From positions 309,935,164 to 309,999,163 of the forward strand of contig NC_081414.1 in the NCBI RefSeq assembly GCF_030272615.1: DNA of 64,000 nt. The letters are read 5' to 3'. Under the pieces are notes generated by a model. It was not told where the DNA came from, ran no database searches, and saw nothing but the letters and a program-made list of their open reading frames with translations. The position numbers and the translations under genes were made by a program. This stretch comes from Cryptomeria japonica (taxonomy: Eukaryota; Streptophyta; Pinopsida; Cupressales; Cupressaceae). This document shows, in pieces, positions 7,551-20,631 of the stretch (position 1 is its first letter; each line of letters begins with the position of its first letter).

Positions 7551-10200
7551 TATTAGACACAATGCACCATCAAGAGGGGTGTTAATCAACGGTTCTCAAA
7601 CTTTTCCCTTTAACTATCCCTATGAAAGTATACTGATTATCAATTCTAGCTGAATGCACACTTACTAGTTAGTGAGGAGACTAAACACAAATGCATTCAC
7701 ACAAAGGGACATCACATAGCACCAATATATACGAGGAAAACCCAAGATGGGAAAAACCTCGATGAGCAATGCTGTTGGAGTCTACTGCTCCAATCCATCC
7801 TCATAGTGAATCTCTGTTACAATGTTTAGGGCACCAACCCAAGGAGCTACAACCCCTGACTTATTTATGGGCTACAACCCAAAGGAGCTAAAACCCCTGA
7901 TTTAGGGCACCAACCCAAGGAGCACCAGCCCCTAACTAATTTATGGGCTACAACCCAAAGGAGCTACAACCCCTGCTAGTTTATGGGTACCAACGCAAAT
8001 GAGCTACAACCCCTGCACCGAGCTACAACTCAATGATCACAAAGATAACTTTAAATACAAGATTAGTCATACTGTTACAAGTGAATCTTGTAGCCATTTC
8101 ATATACCTCACTCTGCTGGTGAGACACCTTCTCTGCTACACCGCTACACCTCTCTCTCTACTATTGCTACTTTATCTGTTCACCTCTCTCTCTATCAGTT
8201 CTCAATTCTTTCAGTTGCTTTGCTGCTTTCCACAAGTACTACACTCAGCCGGTTCTATACTTGCCTTCTCTGCAGTTACCTTTTCTTCTTCTCTGATGGT
8301 ATAACCACTTTTGGTTCTGCACTTCTACTAGTTGAACTCTTCAACCTGGTTCTCCCTCACACTTAGTCTCTTTTCTATCTCCTTGATGAGCACTTGACTG
8401 ATCTTCTCTCACATTCAACACTCAATCACTTCGCAGGAACCCTATCTTACTCTCTTCAGAAACACTTAAACAATATCTTTGGCCTGCATATTTGTAGCCT
8501 AGTTTTCCCACAAAAAACCTATTCAAATTTTAGGCGATTAGGGTTTCCTCATCGACATCAAGGAAAACCAAATCTAATCGGATCTTATTTGATCTGATTG
8601 CCTAGACAGCTGTTTGCTCATCACTGCCATTAACACGCCTTCCAATACATTTTTTCTAAATATAGAAAGTACAACCTTGTATCTCAATCTGCATCTTGTC
8701 AAAACACCACTAATATCTCTGTTGTTTCCTCCTCGAGGTCTTCTCACAATCCAATTTCCTTGATTCAATCCAGGCGCCAACAACTCCCTGATTTTTCTCT
8801 GTTGTTCATTCTTCCTCGATCCACACTGCTCTAATCTAGTCCATAAATTATGAGATTCATATTAAATGCACACCTATACAAACACCTATCCCCACATGAC
8901 AGTTCACTGACCTCTGTGATATTGCCACATCATCTCTACGTGGCATCCATGTCGACCTCCTCCTCTGCTAGATCATCTGTGTCGGTATGAACATGATCAA
9001 CGATTAACTCCATTATCAGGTTCATCTATCGGTATACTAACCCTGTCGGTTAAACCCTCAAACTGGTCTATCAACAACCTTGCACACGGCTTCTCTTCTG
9101 GTGGAACACTCAACCGGTCAGCACTCTTGCTAACCTACCTTATGCACATCTTCATCAGATGGGGAGTCTTCTGCATTTGCACCTTTTTCATATTACCAGT
9201 GGACTTACCTCTCGGTAAAACACTCTTGATGACACCATGTCATCAACCTTCAACATACTCCATCTTCAATCAGGCCACATTCCTCTGTTTGCATCTTCTG
9301 AGCCTTGCCTTCTACTTGATCAGCTCAGACCATATCTCGGCCAGTTTGTCAAGTTGAAAAACCCATCACTCTTCATCTGTACCAGCATCTCAACATGCCT
9401 TCTCAGTCGGTCCAGTGCATATCCCCGATTTCATGCACTTGAGGCATTCCTTTGATTCACTAGTAGATCTGGTGTGAACCTTCAAACACTTGCCTTTACC
9501 TCTTCTTCCTTATCTCACAAAAATATGATGCACATTATGCATAATAGAAGATAAGTTCCACTTACTGGTGGTAGTGGATCCTTGTCATCTCAATCCTGCA
9601 GTGCACTCATGTGACTTCCCTATTTGTGCAACACATCTTCAAATAGGCACATGTGATCCGGTGTGGGCATTTTACCTGTCAGTAATCTCTTCTCATGGTG
9701 ATTGCAACTTCATCTGGTGGGAGTCTCGTTGTTCTACAACCTCATAGCATATCAATGTATTGTTCATTCTTCTCTTTCGGTGTTGATGTGATTTAGGTAA
9801 CATTCTGCCTCTTCATCACAAAAAATAGCTCAAGCACCTTGCTCATCCTTCTTGTTCACTGGTTATAGTCTTGCCGATTGACAATCACTCACTTAGTTGA
9901 TTTGTCTTCTCCATGTAAACACTTCACTTAACAATTGACATGCTCTCCTTACCGATGATGCACTGTACCAATAACCTATCCATTTCATCCACACAAGTCA
10001 AACACTAACTTGTGTACCAATGACTCTAGTGGTCATTCATCTAAATGAAATTCTCTTCCTTACCTTACTAGTGTTCTATAACACAAGGTGATATCAAAGA
10101 TATCTCATCCTGTACTCCTCCATGACAATGTTGTACATACATCTCTTATACCAATAGTTAACCTATACCGGTTGACATCAATGACAACACAATGCCAACA
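7551..10200 (-). repeat. E4 LTR, copy 1 (3' LTR of the complete unit)
   Basis: It spans TGTTGGCATTGTG (10200, minus strand) to the mutated inner end at 7551, about 2.65 kb, unusually long. It contains a five-unit tandem repeat (7829-8030), a block with GGTTTTTCCC (minus strand, 7741-7765) and a C-run end motif at 7565-7595. AG-rich/CT-rich stretches at 8100-8300 are pyrimidine-biased on the plus strand. The ORFs inside it show no known domain and are not conserved between the two LTR copies. Confidence 0.85.
7829..8030. repeat. Five-unit tandem repeat in E4 LTR copy 1
   Basis: Units of 37-40 bases alternate between a GGGCACCAACCC start and a GGGCTACAACCC start, each continuing (A)AGGAGCTACAACCCCT and ending TTTA. 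The same array is present in LTR copy 2 at 13919-14120, so it predates the two-unit structure. Confidence 0.9.
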
Positions 10201-10333
10201 ATCTCCCCCTTTGGCATTGATGTGAACTCATGTAGTATCCAACACACTACATAATCTCTCTCCCCCTTTCTATGATCCATGGATTCTCACACATGTAGTA
10301 TGCGGTATACTACATAATCCTTCTCCCCCTTTG
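10201..10333 (-). promoter_or_regulatory. E4 polypurine tract array
   Basis: Three copies are seen as pyrimidine runs on the plus strand: ATCTCCCCCTTTG at 10201-10213 (touching the LTR, so the functional one), CTCTCCCCCTTTC at about 10258-10270 and TTCTCCCCCTTTG at 10321-10333. The minus strand reads CAAAGGGGGAGAT before the LTR, as in the pol-bearing copia elements here. Confidence 0.85.
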
Positions 10334-11490
10334 ACAATAGTAGAAAAGGGCACTGTTAGGGTCTCACTCCTCCTTGTTTCTACCAGACTGACATAAATCT
10401 TTCTCCTCCTTTAACTTTATCAGATGCATGTCCTCTTCAGATATTAATTGTTATATCTTCTCAAGGGGTAGCACTTGAGATGGAGGACTCAACTTTCAAC
10501 TGACACACATTGACTATGCAAATTTGATACTATTTGTTAAAGTACTCAATTTCAGAAAGATGTGTCATTGAATACTACTCACCTGTTGATCAAATTGGAC
10601 CACTTCCCGTTTGATCCCAAATTTCTTTAGAATCAAGTGTGATTGTACTATGAATACAACCAACCAAATGACAACTAGATACCCATACCCATGAAATTCT
10701 CCTGGGTAATCCTACAACAATTTCCATCATCTGTAGTTTGGGCAGTCAGTACACTTGCACGTTCAATTTTAATCATGCCAACTCAACTTCAAAATACTTG
10801 AACTCCCCCTGACTCATACATCTTAGGTCCTCATCTCTGGTCAGGTCCAATACCGGGGCTCTAATTATCTCCATATACTGGTTGATCTATGCCTATGTAA
10901 TCATTTGATGATCTTTGAGCTTCTTTTTTTCCACCATAGCCTATGACATGATCCTGGATCTACACAATGCCAGAAAATGTTATCAGCATGCCAAGAATCA
11001 AAATGGTTAGCCCAAAAACATGCATGCCTTCTTGATCAACAACCAGGCCACCATATGTCTTTTAGGTCTTTTCCAATACTATCTGAGACAAAAACTCCAC
11101 ATTCCATGCTACTAGGGCTAATGATATGATCTCCATCCTCATTGTCTTACATAACCTTCAATCACCTGTTTAGCATTCATGTCGGTAACATCCTGCACAT
11201 ACCAATTTCCCGTACCGGTCCACTATCACTATTGGAGCACCTTTCTGTGACACCTGACACTCAGTGTCACATTGCATCTGATTCCAATTGTTAATATTAA
11301 CCCATTGACACATGCAGTAGTGATCCTATGTTCATCTATAGGTGTGTAGTCAAGTCAGCCTCTACACAGACTTATTATCTCATTTTCTTCCTATATGCCA
11401 ACAACACCTTGTTCTTCCAAGTATCCTACTTACCCAAGGGGGTGAATGATATGTTTAGTTTATTAATCCCCCTAAGATCATGCTTCTCCT
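10334..11490 (-). other. E4 3' untranslated/decayed internal region
   Basis: About 1.15 kb between the end of gag and the polypurine tracts. On the minus strand only short open stretches occur and none shows integrase, reverse transcriptase or RNase H motifs. The second unit has the same region (16350-17470), without pol, so the lack of pol is shared by both units. Confidence 0.6.
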
Positions 11491-13567
11491 CTAAGACTTA
11501 GGAGACATCACCAGTGCGATGAATGCACAATGCCGATCCATGGTCTTCTTCCTCCATACCTGCTTGGTCTCATTCTTCTTCCCATTTTTCAGGCTTAGGA
11601 GCAGGTCTTTCCTTCTTCTCCTGAAGGGTCCTTCCATTTGCAGATTCTGCATCACAACCAGAAGTAGTGCTATAATAGCACACAACATCCATCCCAACTT
11701 CATGATTTGGGAATCTCTTAACATACCAGTTTGACCACCTTCTCTTGGGCATGTTGCTGTGACTAGCAACCTAAACTGGTGGACCTCTTTCTCATGTAGA
11801 GACATTTCTCCTTTGGTTCCATGCAGGTTCTAACTTCCATATGCTCTGAATCCACCTTTTTGCAGAGCAAAGTTTCTATACCGACCTCCATGTGACTGCA
11901 GGTTCCTCTTCTTGCATTCAAACTCGCTATGGCCAAATTCATTGCAATTATGACAAACAATATTTGCATAACTGAGGGAGGGGACATGCATATATCTACT
12001 CTTGGATACATATTTCTCATATGCATGATGTCTATGAGATCCTATATTATTCTTTCTAGATATCTTTCTACATACCTCTTCCCTATGGCCATAAGCATTA
12101 CATGCAAAGCAATAATCGGTAAAGGATGGCATATGATTGATAAATTTATTCTGCCATGCATGGGGAGATGTTACTGGTCTCGCATCTCAATTCTTCTTCT
12201 TTGAGGATGGGTCCTTGGTTGTCCATTCTGTGTAGCTCTTCCATCTGATCTCTTCTTCTCCCACACTTGCTTTGTCCTGTGGGCAATAGCACTTCCTTGT
12301 CTTCTACCGGTAGGAGGTCTTCTTTGCTGTCTTCTCATTTTTCTGCTTCCGGGGAAGTTATCTTCACCCATCTTCTCTTTTCCTTTGGTATCTTTATTGT
12401 TCCTTCTTCGTGCATCACTAATCTTCATTCTTGTCTGCAAGTCTTCAGTAGTTGTGGTTAGGTCAACCTTCTTCCGGGGAGCATTTCTCACTGTGAAGGT
12501 CTGTCCCTTATTTTCTCCATTTGAGGAGACAAACAGAATGCCATTGTGGGGGACATTCTTTCTGGTGGAACATTCACCGACACCACTTCCTAAAACTTTA
12601 GTGTCCTTGGCATGCTTTTACTTCTTCAACATTTTGTCCAAGGCATCATTTCTGCCATCAAACCAAATTCTTACCTTGACCTCATCCTGACACTTCTCAA
12701 GATCATTTTGGAGAACCTCCATTTCTCCAACCAGCTGTAGATATTCTTTATCTTTTACTTCTAGCCTAGATGCTAGATCTTCACACCGTCACTCCTTGGT
12801 GCCTTCTTCTTGAGACTTCAACTCTGAGATGCATTTCTCAGATTCTTCAAGGCATTTAGTCAACCAGTTCTTCTCCACTATAGCAACATTATTGAAAATC
12901 TTGTATTCATTCCTTACTCTGCTTAGTTCTTCAAGTACATTTACAAGCTCTCCTTCAAGATTAACTTTTGCTTCATCTTCTTCTTCACCTTCACTATCAA
13001 ATAGATCTTGTTGGCTAGATCTATCTACCTTGTCTCCTTCTTCTTCATCTTCTTCATTATCACTGCCAAACACATCATACCGATGGGATCTCTATGCATT
13101 ATCCCCTTTTGATGTGTGATACTCAATATCTATCTCATAGGCCATGAAGAGATGAGTCTCCTCATCATCATTGCTACTGCAACAATCTTATCTACCTCTG
13201 TCATCCGTGCATGTGTCTACTGCATTGCTTTTCTCATTCTCACAAACTAATCCAGTAGTGTAGGATTCATTTCCATAAAGCTTCTTTAGTCTATCCCATA
13301 GACTCTTTGCAGATCTGCACTTATCCACCTATGAGAGAGCATCACCGGTGAGCCCACTGAATATAGCCTTCATGGATTCTTCATTGTACATGCATCTTCT
13401 TTCTTCTTCAGAGCCGGTGGGAGGACAAACATTCCTAGGGAGACCATTGATAACCAACATCCATACATCAAACCCTAGAGAGGATAGGTATACTTCCATT
13501 CTACAACTCCAAATGGAATAGTTTGAACCATAAAAAACTAGAGCTGGGATTGACACTAAATAGACCA
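11491..13567 (-). pseudogene. E4 Gag: UBN2-type core, acidic coiled coil and two zinc knuckles
   Basis: The likely start is an ATG at 13567 (MVYLVSIPALVFYGSNYSIW). The segment SNYSIWSCRMEVYLSSLGFD is the hallmark of copia Gag N-termini. An acidic stretch (FGSDNEEDEEEGD, 13073 down) and a predicted coiled coil to 12789 follow, then a basic Arg/Lys-rich region (12491-12171), and two CX2CX4HX4C zinc knuckles: CFACNAYGHREEVC at about 12110-12070 and CHNCNEFGHSEFEC at about 11957-11916. The tail to 11491 is basic. Gag would package element RNA. At least three stops or shifts break it. A protein of this length with two knuckles is larger than the Gag of E6. Confidence 0.8.
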
Positions 13568-13627
13568 TTGTGTCTTTAAGCCAGAATCTACCCAAGCGAG
13601 GGAAATCTTGATAAACAGGGTACCTCG

Positions 13628-13639
13628 GCTCTGATACCA
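13628..13639 (-). promoter_or_regulatory. E4 primer-binding site for initiator tRNA-Met
   Basis: The minus strand reads TGGTATCAGAGC exactly, two bases inside the shared LTR (LTR end TGTTAGACAC at 13642). Confidence 0.9.
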
Positions 13640-13641
13640 AT

Positions 13642-16216
13642 TGTTAGACACAATGAACCACTGAGAGGGGGGCGAATCAATGGTTCTTAAACTTTTCCCT
13701 TTAACTATCCCTATGAAAGTATATTGTTTATCAGTTCTAGCTAAATGCAGACTTACCGGTTAGTGAGGACACTAAACACAAATGCATTCACACAAAGGGA
13801 CATCACATAACACCAATATACATGAGGAAAACCCAAGATGGGAAAAACCTCAGTGAGAAATGCTGCTAGAGTCTACTGCTCCAATCCAGCCTCATAGTGA
13901 ATCTCTGTTACAATGTTTAGGGCACCAACCCAAGGAGCTACATACATTGAATTATTTATGGGCTACAATCCAAAGGAGCTACAACCCCTGATTTAGGGCA
14001 CCAACCCAAGGAGCACCAACCCCTAATTGATTCATGGGCTACAACCTAAAGGAGCTACAACCCCTGATAGTTTATGGGCACCAGCCCAAAGGAGATACAA
14101 CCCCTGCACTGAGATACAACTTAGTGATCACAAAGATAACTTCAAATATAAGATTAATCATACTGTTACAAGTGAATCTTGTAACCATTTCATATACCTC
14201 ACTCTGTCGGTGAGACACCTTCTTTGATACACCAGTTCACCTCTCCCTCTACTGCTGTTGCTTTATCTATTCACCTCTCTTTGCCGGTTCTTAATTCTTT
14301 CAGTTGCTCTGTTGCCTTTTACCGGTACTACACTCAGTCGATTCTATGCCTGCCTCCTCTGGAGTTACCTTTTCTTCTTCTCTGCCTGTATAAACACTAC
14401 TAGTTCTGCACTTCTACCGGTTGAACTCTTCAACCTGGTTCTCCCTCACAGTTAGTCTCTTCTCTATCTCCTTGATGAGCACTTGACTGATCTTCTCTCA
14501 CATGCAACACTCAATCACTTCGCAGGAGCCCTATCTTGTTCTCTTCAGTAGCACTTAACAATATCTTTGGCCTGCATATTTGTAGCCTAGTTTTCCTGCC
14601 AAAAGGCTATTTAAATTTTAGGCGGTTAGGGTTTCCTCATCGACACCAAGGCAAACCAAATCCAATTGGATCTTATCCGATCTGATCGCCCAGGCAATTG
14701 TTTGCTCATCATCGCCATTAACATGCCTTCCAATACATGTTTTCCAAATATAGAAAGCATGGCCCTGTATCTTGATCTGAATCTTGTCAAAATGCCATTA
14801 ATATCTCTGCTATTTCCTCCTCGAGGTCTTCTCACAATCCGATTTCCTTGCGTCAATTTAGGTGCCAACAACTCCCTAATTTTTCTCTGTCGTTCATTCT
14901 TCCTCGAGCCACACTCCTTTGATCCTATACAAAAATCACAAGATTCATATTAAATGCACACTTGTAGAAACACCTATCCCTACAAAACACTTCACCAACC
15001 TCTACGAGATTGACGCATCATCTCTACGTGGCATCCACGTCGACCTCCTCCTCTGCTAAATCATCTGTGTCGGTATGAACATGATCAACGATCAACTCCA
15101 TTAGCGGATTCATCGACCGGTATACTAACCCTGCCAGTTAAACCCTCAAACCAGTCTGTCAACAACCTTGCACATGGCTTCTCTTCTGGTGGAATACTCA
15201 ACCAGTCAGCATTGTTGCTAACCTACCATATGCACATCTTCATCAGATGGGGAGTCTTTTTCATCTAAACCTTGTCCATATTACTGGTGGACTTACCTCC
15301 CGGTAAAACAATCTTGATGACACCATGTCATCAATCTTCAATAGACTCCATCCTCCATCAGGCCACATTCCTCTGTTTGCATCTACTTAGCCTTGCCTTC
15401 TCCCTGATCAGCTTGGACCATATCTCAGCCGGTTTGTCAAGTTGACAAACCCATCACTCTTCACCTGTACCAACATCTCAACATGCCTTCTTAGTCAGAC
15501 CAGTGCATATCCCTTATTTCATGCATTTGAGGCATTCTTTTGATTCACAGGTAGATCTGTTGTGAGCCTTCAAACACTTTCCTTTACCTCTTCTTCCGTA
15601 TCTCACATAACTATGATGCACATTATGCATAATAGGAGATAAGTTCCACTTACCAGTGGTAGTGGATCCTTGTCATCAGCATGCTACAGTGCACTCATGT
15701 GACTTTCCTGTTTGTGCAACACATCTTCAAACAGACACATGTGATCTAGTGTGGGAATTTTCACTATCAGTAATCTCTTTTTATGGTGATCGCATCTTCA
15801 TCCGGTGGAAGTCCTGCTGTTCTGCAACCTCACAGCATACCTGTTTCCTGTTCATTCTTCTCTTTCGGTGTTGATGTGATTTAGATGACATTCTGCCTCT
15901 TCATCACAAACAACAACTCAAGCACCTTGCTAATCTTGCTTGTTCACTGGTCATAGTCTTGCGAGTTGACAATCACTCACTTGGTTGATTTGTCTTCTCC
16001 ATGTCAACACATCACTTAACAGTTGACATTCTCTCCTTACTTGTGATACACTACACCGATAACTTGTCCATTTCATCCACACAAATCAAACACTAACTTG
16101 TGTACCGGTGACTCCAGTGATCATTCATCTGAATGCCATTCTCTTCCTTACCTTACTAGTGTTCTACAACACAAGGTGATGTGAAAGATATCTCATCCTG
16201 TACTCCTCCATGACAA
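13642..16216 (-). repeat. E4 LTR, copy 2 (shared LTR, outer end deleted)
   Basis: It matches copy 1 from the inner end onward, including the tandem repeat at 13919-14120 and the C-run motif at 13658-13690. At 16215-16217 the match jumps from copy 1 position about 10132 to about 10250: roughly 118 bases, comprising the LTR start and the functional polypurine tract, are missing. A few bases of microhomology (AAT) lie at the junction. Confidence 0.85.
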
Positions 16217-18577
16217 TAATCTCTCTCCCCCTTTCTATGATCCATGGATTCTCACACATGTAGTATGCAGTATACTACATAATCCTTCTCCCCCTTTGAC
16301 AACAATAGAAAAGGACACTGTTAGGGTCTCACTCCTCCTTGTTTCTACCAGACTGACATAAATCTTTCTCCTCCTTTAACTTTACTAGATGCATGTCCTC
16401 TTCTGATACCAATTGTTATATCTTCTCAAGGGGTAGCACTTGAGATGGAGGACTCAACTTTCAACTGACACCAATTGAGTATGCAAATTTGATACTATTT
16501 GTTAAAGTACTCAATTTTAGAAGGACGTGTTAGTGAATACTACTCACCTGTTGATCAAACTGCATCACTTCCCATTTGATCCTAAATTTCTTTAGAATCA
16601 AATGTGATTGTACTATGAATACAACCAACCAAATGACAAGTAGATACCCATAACCATGAAATTCTCTTGGGTAATCCTAAAACAATTTCCATCATCTGCA
16701 GTTCGGGTAGTCAGTACACTTGCATGTTCAAGTTCAAGCATGTCGACTCAGCTGCAAAACATTTGAACTCCCCCTGAGTCATACATCTTAGGTCCTCATC
16801 TCTAGTCAGGTCCAATACCAGGGCTCCAATCATCACCATATACCGGTTGAGCCATGCCTATTTGATCATTTGATGATCTTTGAGATTCATTATTTCCTTC
16901 TTGGATCTACACAATGCCATACAATGTTATCAGCATGCCAAGAATCAAAACGGTTAGCCCAAAAACATGCATGCCTGCTTGATCAACAACCAGGCCACCA
17001 TATGTCTTTCAGGTCTTTTCCAATACTAACTGAGATAAAAACTCCACATTCCATGCTACCATGGCTAATGCAATGATCTCCATCCTCATTGTCTTACATA
17101 ACCTTCAAGCACCTATTTAACATTCATGCCAGTAACATCCTGCACATACCAATTTCCTATACCGATCCACTATCACTACCAGAGAACCTTTCTGTGACTC
17201 CTGACACCGAGTGTCACATTGCATCTGATTCCAATTGTTAATATTCACCCATTGAGACATGCAGTAGTGATCCTACGTTCATCTATAGGTGTGTAGTCAA
17301 GGAAGCCTCTACACACACTCATTATCTCATTTTCTTCCTTTATACTGACAACACCTCGCTCTTCCAAGTATCCTACTTACCTGAGGGGGTGAATTATACA
17401 TTCAGTGTATTAATCCCGCTAAGTTCCTGCTTCTCCTCTAAGCCTTAGGAGACATCACCTGTGTGATGAATTCATAGTGCCAGTCCATGGTCTTCTTCCT
17501 CCATACCTGCTTGGTCTCATTCTTCTTCCCATTTTTAGGTTTGGGAGTAGGGTTTTCCTTCTTTTGCTGAAGGGTCCTTCAATTTCTGGATTCTATATCA
17601 CAATCGGAAGTAGTGCTATAGTAGCACACAAGATCCATCCCAACTTCATGATTTGGGAATCTCTTAACATACTAGTTTGACCACCTTCTCCTGGGCATGT
17701 TGTTGTGACTAGCAACCTAAACCGGTGGACCTCTTGCTCCTGCAGAGACATTTCTCCTTTGGTTCCATGCAGGTCTCTGACTTCTATATGCTCTGAATCC
17801 ACCTTTTTGCAAAGCAAAGTTTCTATAACAGCCTCCATATGACTGCAAGTTCCTCTTCCTGCATTCAAACTCTCTATGGCCAAATTCATTGCAATTATGA
17901 CAAACAATATTTGCATAACCAAGAGAGGGGACATGCATGTATCTACTCCTGGATACATTTTTCTCATATACATGATGTCTATGAGATCCTATATTATTAT
18001 TTCTAGATCTCTTTCTATATACCTCTGCCCTATGGCCACAAGCATTACATGCAAAGCAATAACTGGTAAAGGATGGCATAGGTCTGACAAATTTATTCTG
18101 CCATGCATGGGGAGATCTTACCGCTCTCGCATCTCCATTTCTTCTTCTTTGAGGATGGGTCCTTGGTTGTCCATTATGGGCAGCTCTTCCATCTGATCCC
18201 TTCTTCTCCCACACTTGCTTTGTCCTGTGGGCAATAGAACTTCCTTGTCTTCTACCGGTAGGAGGTCTTCTTTGCTGTCTTCTCATTTTTCTGCTTCCAG
18301 GGAAGCTATCTTCACCCATCTTCCCTTTTCCTTGGGGATCTTCATTCTTCCTTCTTCTTTCATCACCGATCTTCATTCTTGTCTACAAATCTTCATCGGT
18401 TGTGGTTAGGTCAACCTTCTTCCGGGGAACATTTCTCACTGTGAAGGTTTGTCCCTTGTTTTGTCCATTTGAGGAGACAAACATAATGTCATTGTGGGGG
18501 ACATTCTTGCTGGTGGAACTTTCACCGACACCACTTCCTAAACCTTTAGTGTCCTTGGCATGCTTTTGCTTCTTCAA
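16217..18577 (-). pseudogene. E4 second internal region with partial Gag
   Basis: Matches 10250-12625 of the first unit. The best-preserved open segment (18376-17717, 219 codons) holds the basic region and the two zinc knuckles; the first knuckle has its last Cys changed to Tyr (CFACNACGHRAEVY), the second is intact (CHNCNEFGHREFEC). The part encoding the UBN2 core is missing because the unit ends at 18577. The reading frame is longer here than in the complete unit, so the two copies decayed independently. Confidence 0.8.
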
Positions 18578-19253
18578 AATTTCATAAAGCGTTACTCTTC
18601 TTGTAGTTGTGTTGGGTGAAATATAAATTTAGTGAAGATGATATGCCACATATTTTTCATCATGTTCTTTAATTTTTAGTTGGACTTTTTATTTTTATAT
18701 GTCATTTATGAATATCATGGACTCCCCTTCTATCATGATATCCTTAAATTTCTTAGTAATTCACACGAAGATTCAATTTTTTTTTTCTTTTGACTTTTTA
18801 TTAGTTCCTAATTCCATTTTTTTGGATATCACCCCATATTATTATTTTTGATCAATAAAGTGTAGAATGAGAGCCCACATCCAAATATAATAACATATCA
18901 AAATAAGAGAAGCTTTAAAACAATTGAGTAGGTAGCATCTAGGAAAGAAATATAAAGGAAGTATTTACATACCCATGAAAGGGAAATAAGGCCATAAGAT
19001 GAATAAGAAGAAAAGAAAAGATGAGAAAACCCCAAAGAGGAGCTTAGAAAAGAAAAATGATACCTTAGCGTTTTTGGCTCTAACTGGGAAAATTTATTCT
19101 GTAATTCTTTGAAATGACCAAAGGAAGTAGTAATCCCATACCTCTAAGTGCCTTCATCCATCCATTGGGTGAAAAGTTAGGTGACAAAAGAAAAAAAAGA
19201 AAAAGAAAAGATGAAAAAGCACAAAACTATACACATATGTACAAAATTTCATG
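18578..19253 (-). other. E5 sequence downstream of integrase
   Basis: AT-rich DNA with poly(A/T) runs between the end of the E5 integrase and the E4 breakpoint. It has no coding potential. I could not find a copy of the E5 5' LTR here, so the 3' LTR of E5 is missing and the element is truncated at 18577/18578. Confidence 0.5.
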
Positions 19254-20610
19254 TCACTTTATTGAGAGAAAATATTTAGGGGTTGTCCATTGTGGGGAGT
19301 GAAAAATGTTTGTTGTTTTGATATGCAAGGAGGTAACTATTTTCACCATGGATCCGATGAATTGTGAAAGGACCCATCCACAGAGACTCAAAATTCTTTT
19401 GCATTTATTTGGGCTCTCTCCTTTTGTCCGACAATAGGACTTGATCTCCAACTTTGAAGATCTGAGACTTTTCCTTCTTGTCAAAAAGTTTCTCGACTTG
19501 ATTCTAGTGTTTTGCAATGTGGTCTACTAGTTGCACGTGTTTCTCCTCCAGTTCTAAAAGGAACATGATGCGCTTGTCCTGAGAACTGTCATAAGTCTCA
19601 TCTTCAACTTCTTAGCTAGTTTAAATATAGGTAATTCCAATGTGATAGGAATTTATCCATTTAAGCTATAGAGGAGCTAGAATGGAGACATGCCCATTTC
19701 TCTTTTGGGGTGATACGATCTACCCACAATGCATTAAGAAATGCTTTATGCCATGACTATTGGTTCTCATCTACTAATATTTTGATTATGGTCACCAATT
19801 TTTTGTTGTTAGATTCCACTCAACCATTGCCTTGTGGGTAATAGTCTGACTAATGAGAAAGGATGATTATATACTCAAAGAAAAACTAAGTTATCTCATA
19901 TGATGAGAAATAAGTGACATTGTCTGCTACTATCCTATTTAGGATGCCAAACCTATCAATGATGTTTTAATTATGAAATTATACACCACTTTAGATGTGG
20001 CATACTTAATAGGTTTTGGACTCCACCCACTTAGTGAACTAATATGTAGCTGTGAGAACATAATTGTGATGAACACTTGATGATGGATTCACTAGACCAA
20101 TGAATTCAAGACCTCATTGCTGAAAAGATTCTTCAATCACCACCGGTTTGAGTGGTAATGCTGCAAGCTTGGGCTTTCCAACAAATTATTGACATAGTTC
20201 ACACCTATGAACCTAATCATATGCATCTTGAAAAAGGGTAGGCCAATAATATGCCACTCACAAGATCTTGTGAGCAGTTACAAGTGTGAAGAAATGTACA
20301 TCATGGGCCAAATTGTGAAATGATTCCATTAACATAGTTTGTTGCGCTTTGTCCACACATCTCAAAAAGGTACCATCAATGCTTCATTTATGCAAACCAA
20401 TATTCCAAAGTACATAGTTTGCAGATCTAAGCTTGAGGGTCCTCTTCTCCTTGTATGTGAGGTGATCAGGACATTCACCATATGTGAGAAAGTGTGCAAT
20501 GTTTGAATACCATTCATCTATAGTATAGACAAACAACATTGTAGGCATGTCTTCATGTACTTCTCGCTCAACAATGATTTCTTCTTTTGGATTATTATTA
20601 GTGGTCAACT
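19254..20610 (-). pseudogene. E5 integrase (decayed)
   Basis: The minus strand begins with the end of a connection region (EWYSNIAHFLTYGECPDHLT at 20540-20480), followed by the zinc-binding N-terminus and core, here badly broken, and ends with a basic C-terminal region: two short segments near 19470-19400 resemble the KVGDLVLLWD-type block and a glycine-rich end. The order and wording match Ty3/gypsy integrases of the Tat group. Several stops and frameshifts rule out activity. Confidence 0.6.
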
Positions 20611-20631
20611 AACACAAACCTCTCCTATGAA

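Larger units (their letters stand above)
7551..18577 (-). mobile_element. E4: gag-only LTR retrotransposon, two units sharing one LTR
   Basis: On the minus strand the order is: partial internal region (18577-16217), LTR (16216-13642), full internal region (13641-10201), LTR (10200-7551). The two LTRs and the two internal regions match each other along their length. The internal region (about 3.4 kb) has a copia-type Gag but no protease, integrase, reverse transcriptase or RNase H that I can find. The left LTR starts TATTAGACAC instead of TGTTAGACAC. Such a tandem arises by unequal recombination between LTRs. The right end is cut off at 18577, where E5 sequence begins. Confidence 0.85.

Noticed and set aside
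7829-8030. Possible CRISPR-like array
   Set aside because: The units are directly adjacent with no unique spacers, in plant LTR DNA.
7999-9455. Plus-strand ORFs of 60-100 codons in the E4 LTR
   Set aside because: They are not conserved in frame in the second LTR copy and lie in promoter/LTR sequence.
11519-12690. Plus-strand hydrophobic ORFs opposite the E4 gag
   Set aside because: They are antisense shadows of the Gag coding frame, which has zinc knuckles on the minus strand.
19114-19302. Plus-strand 62-codon ORF beside the E5 integrase end
   Set aside because: Lys-rich reading of a poly(A)-rich untranslated stretch, with no motif.
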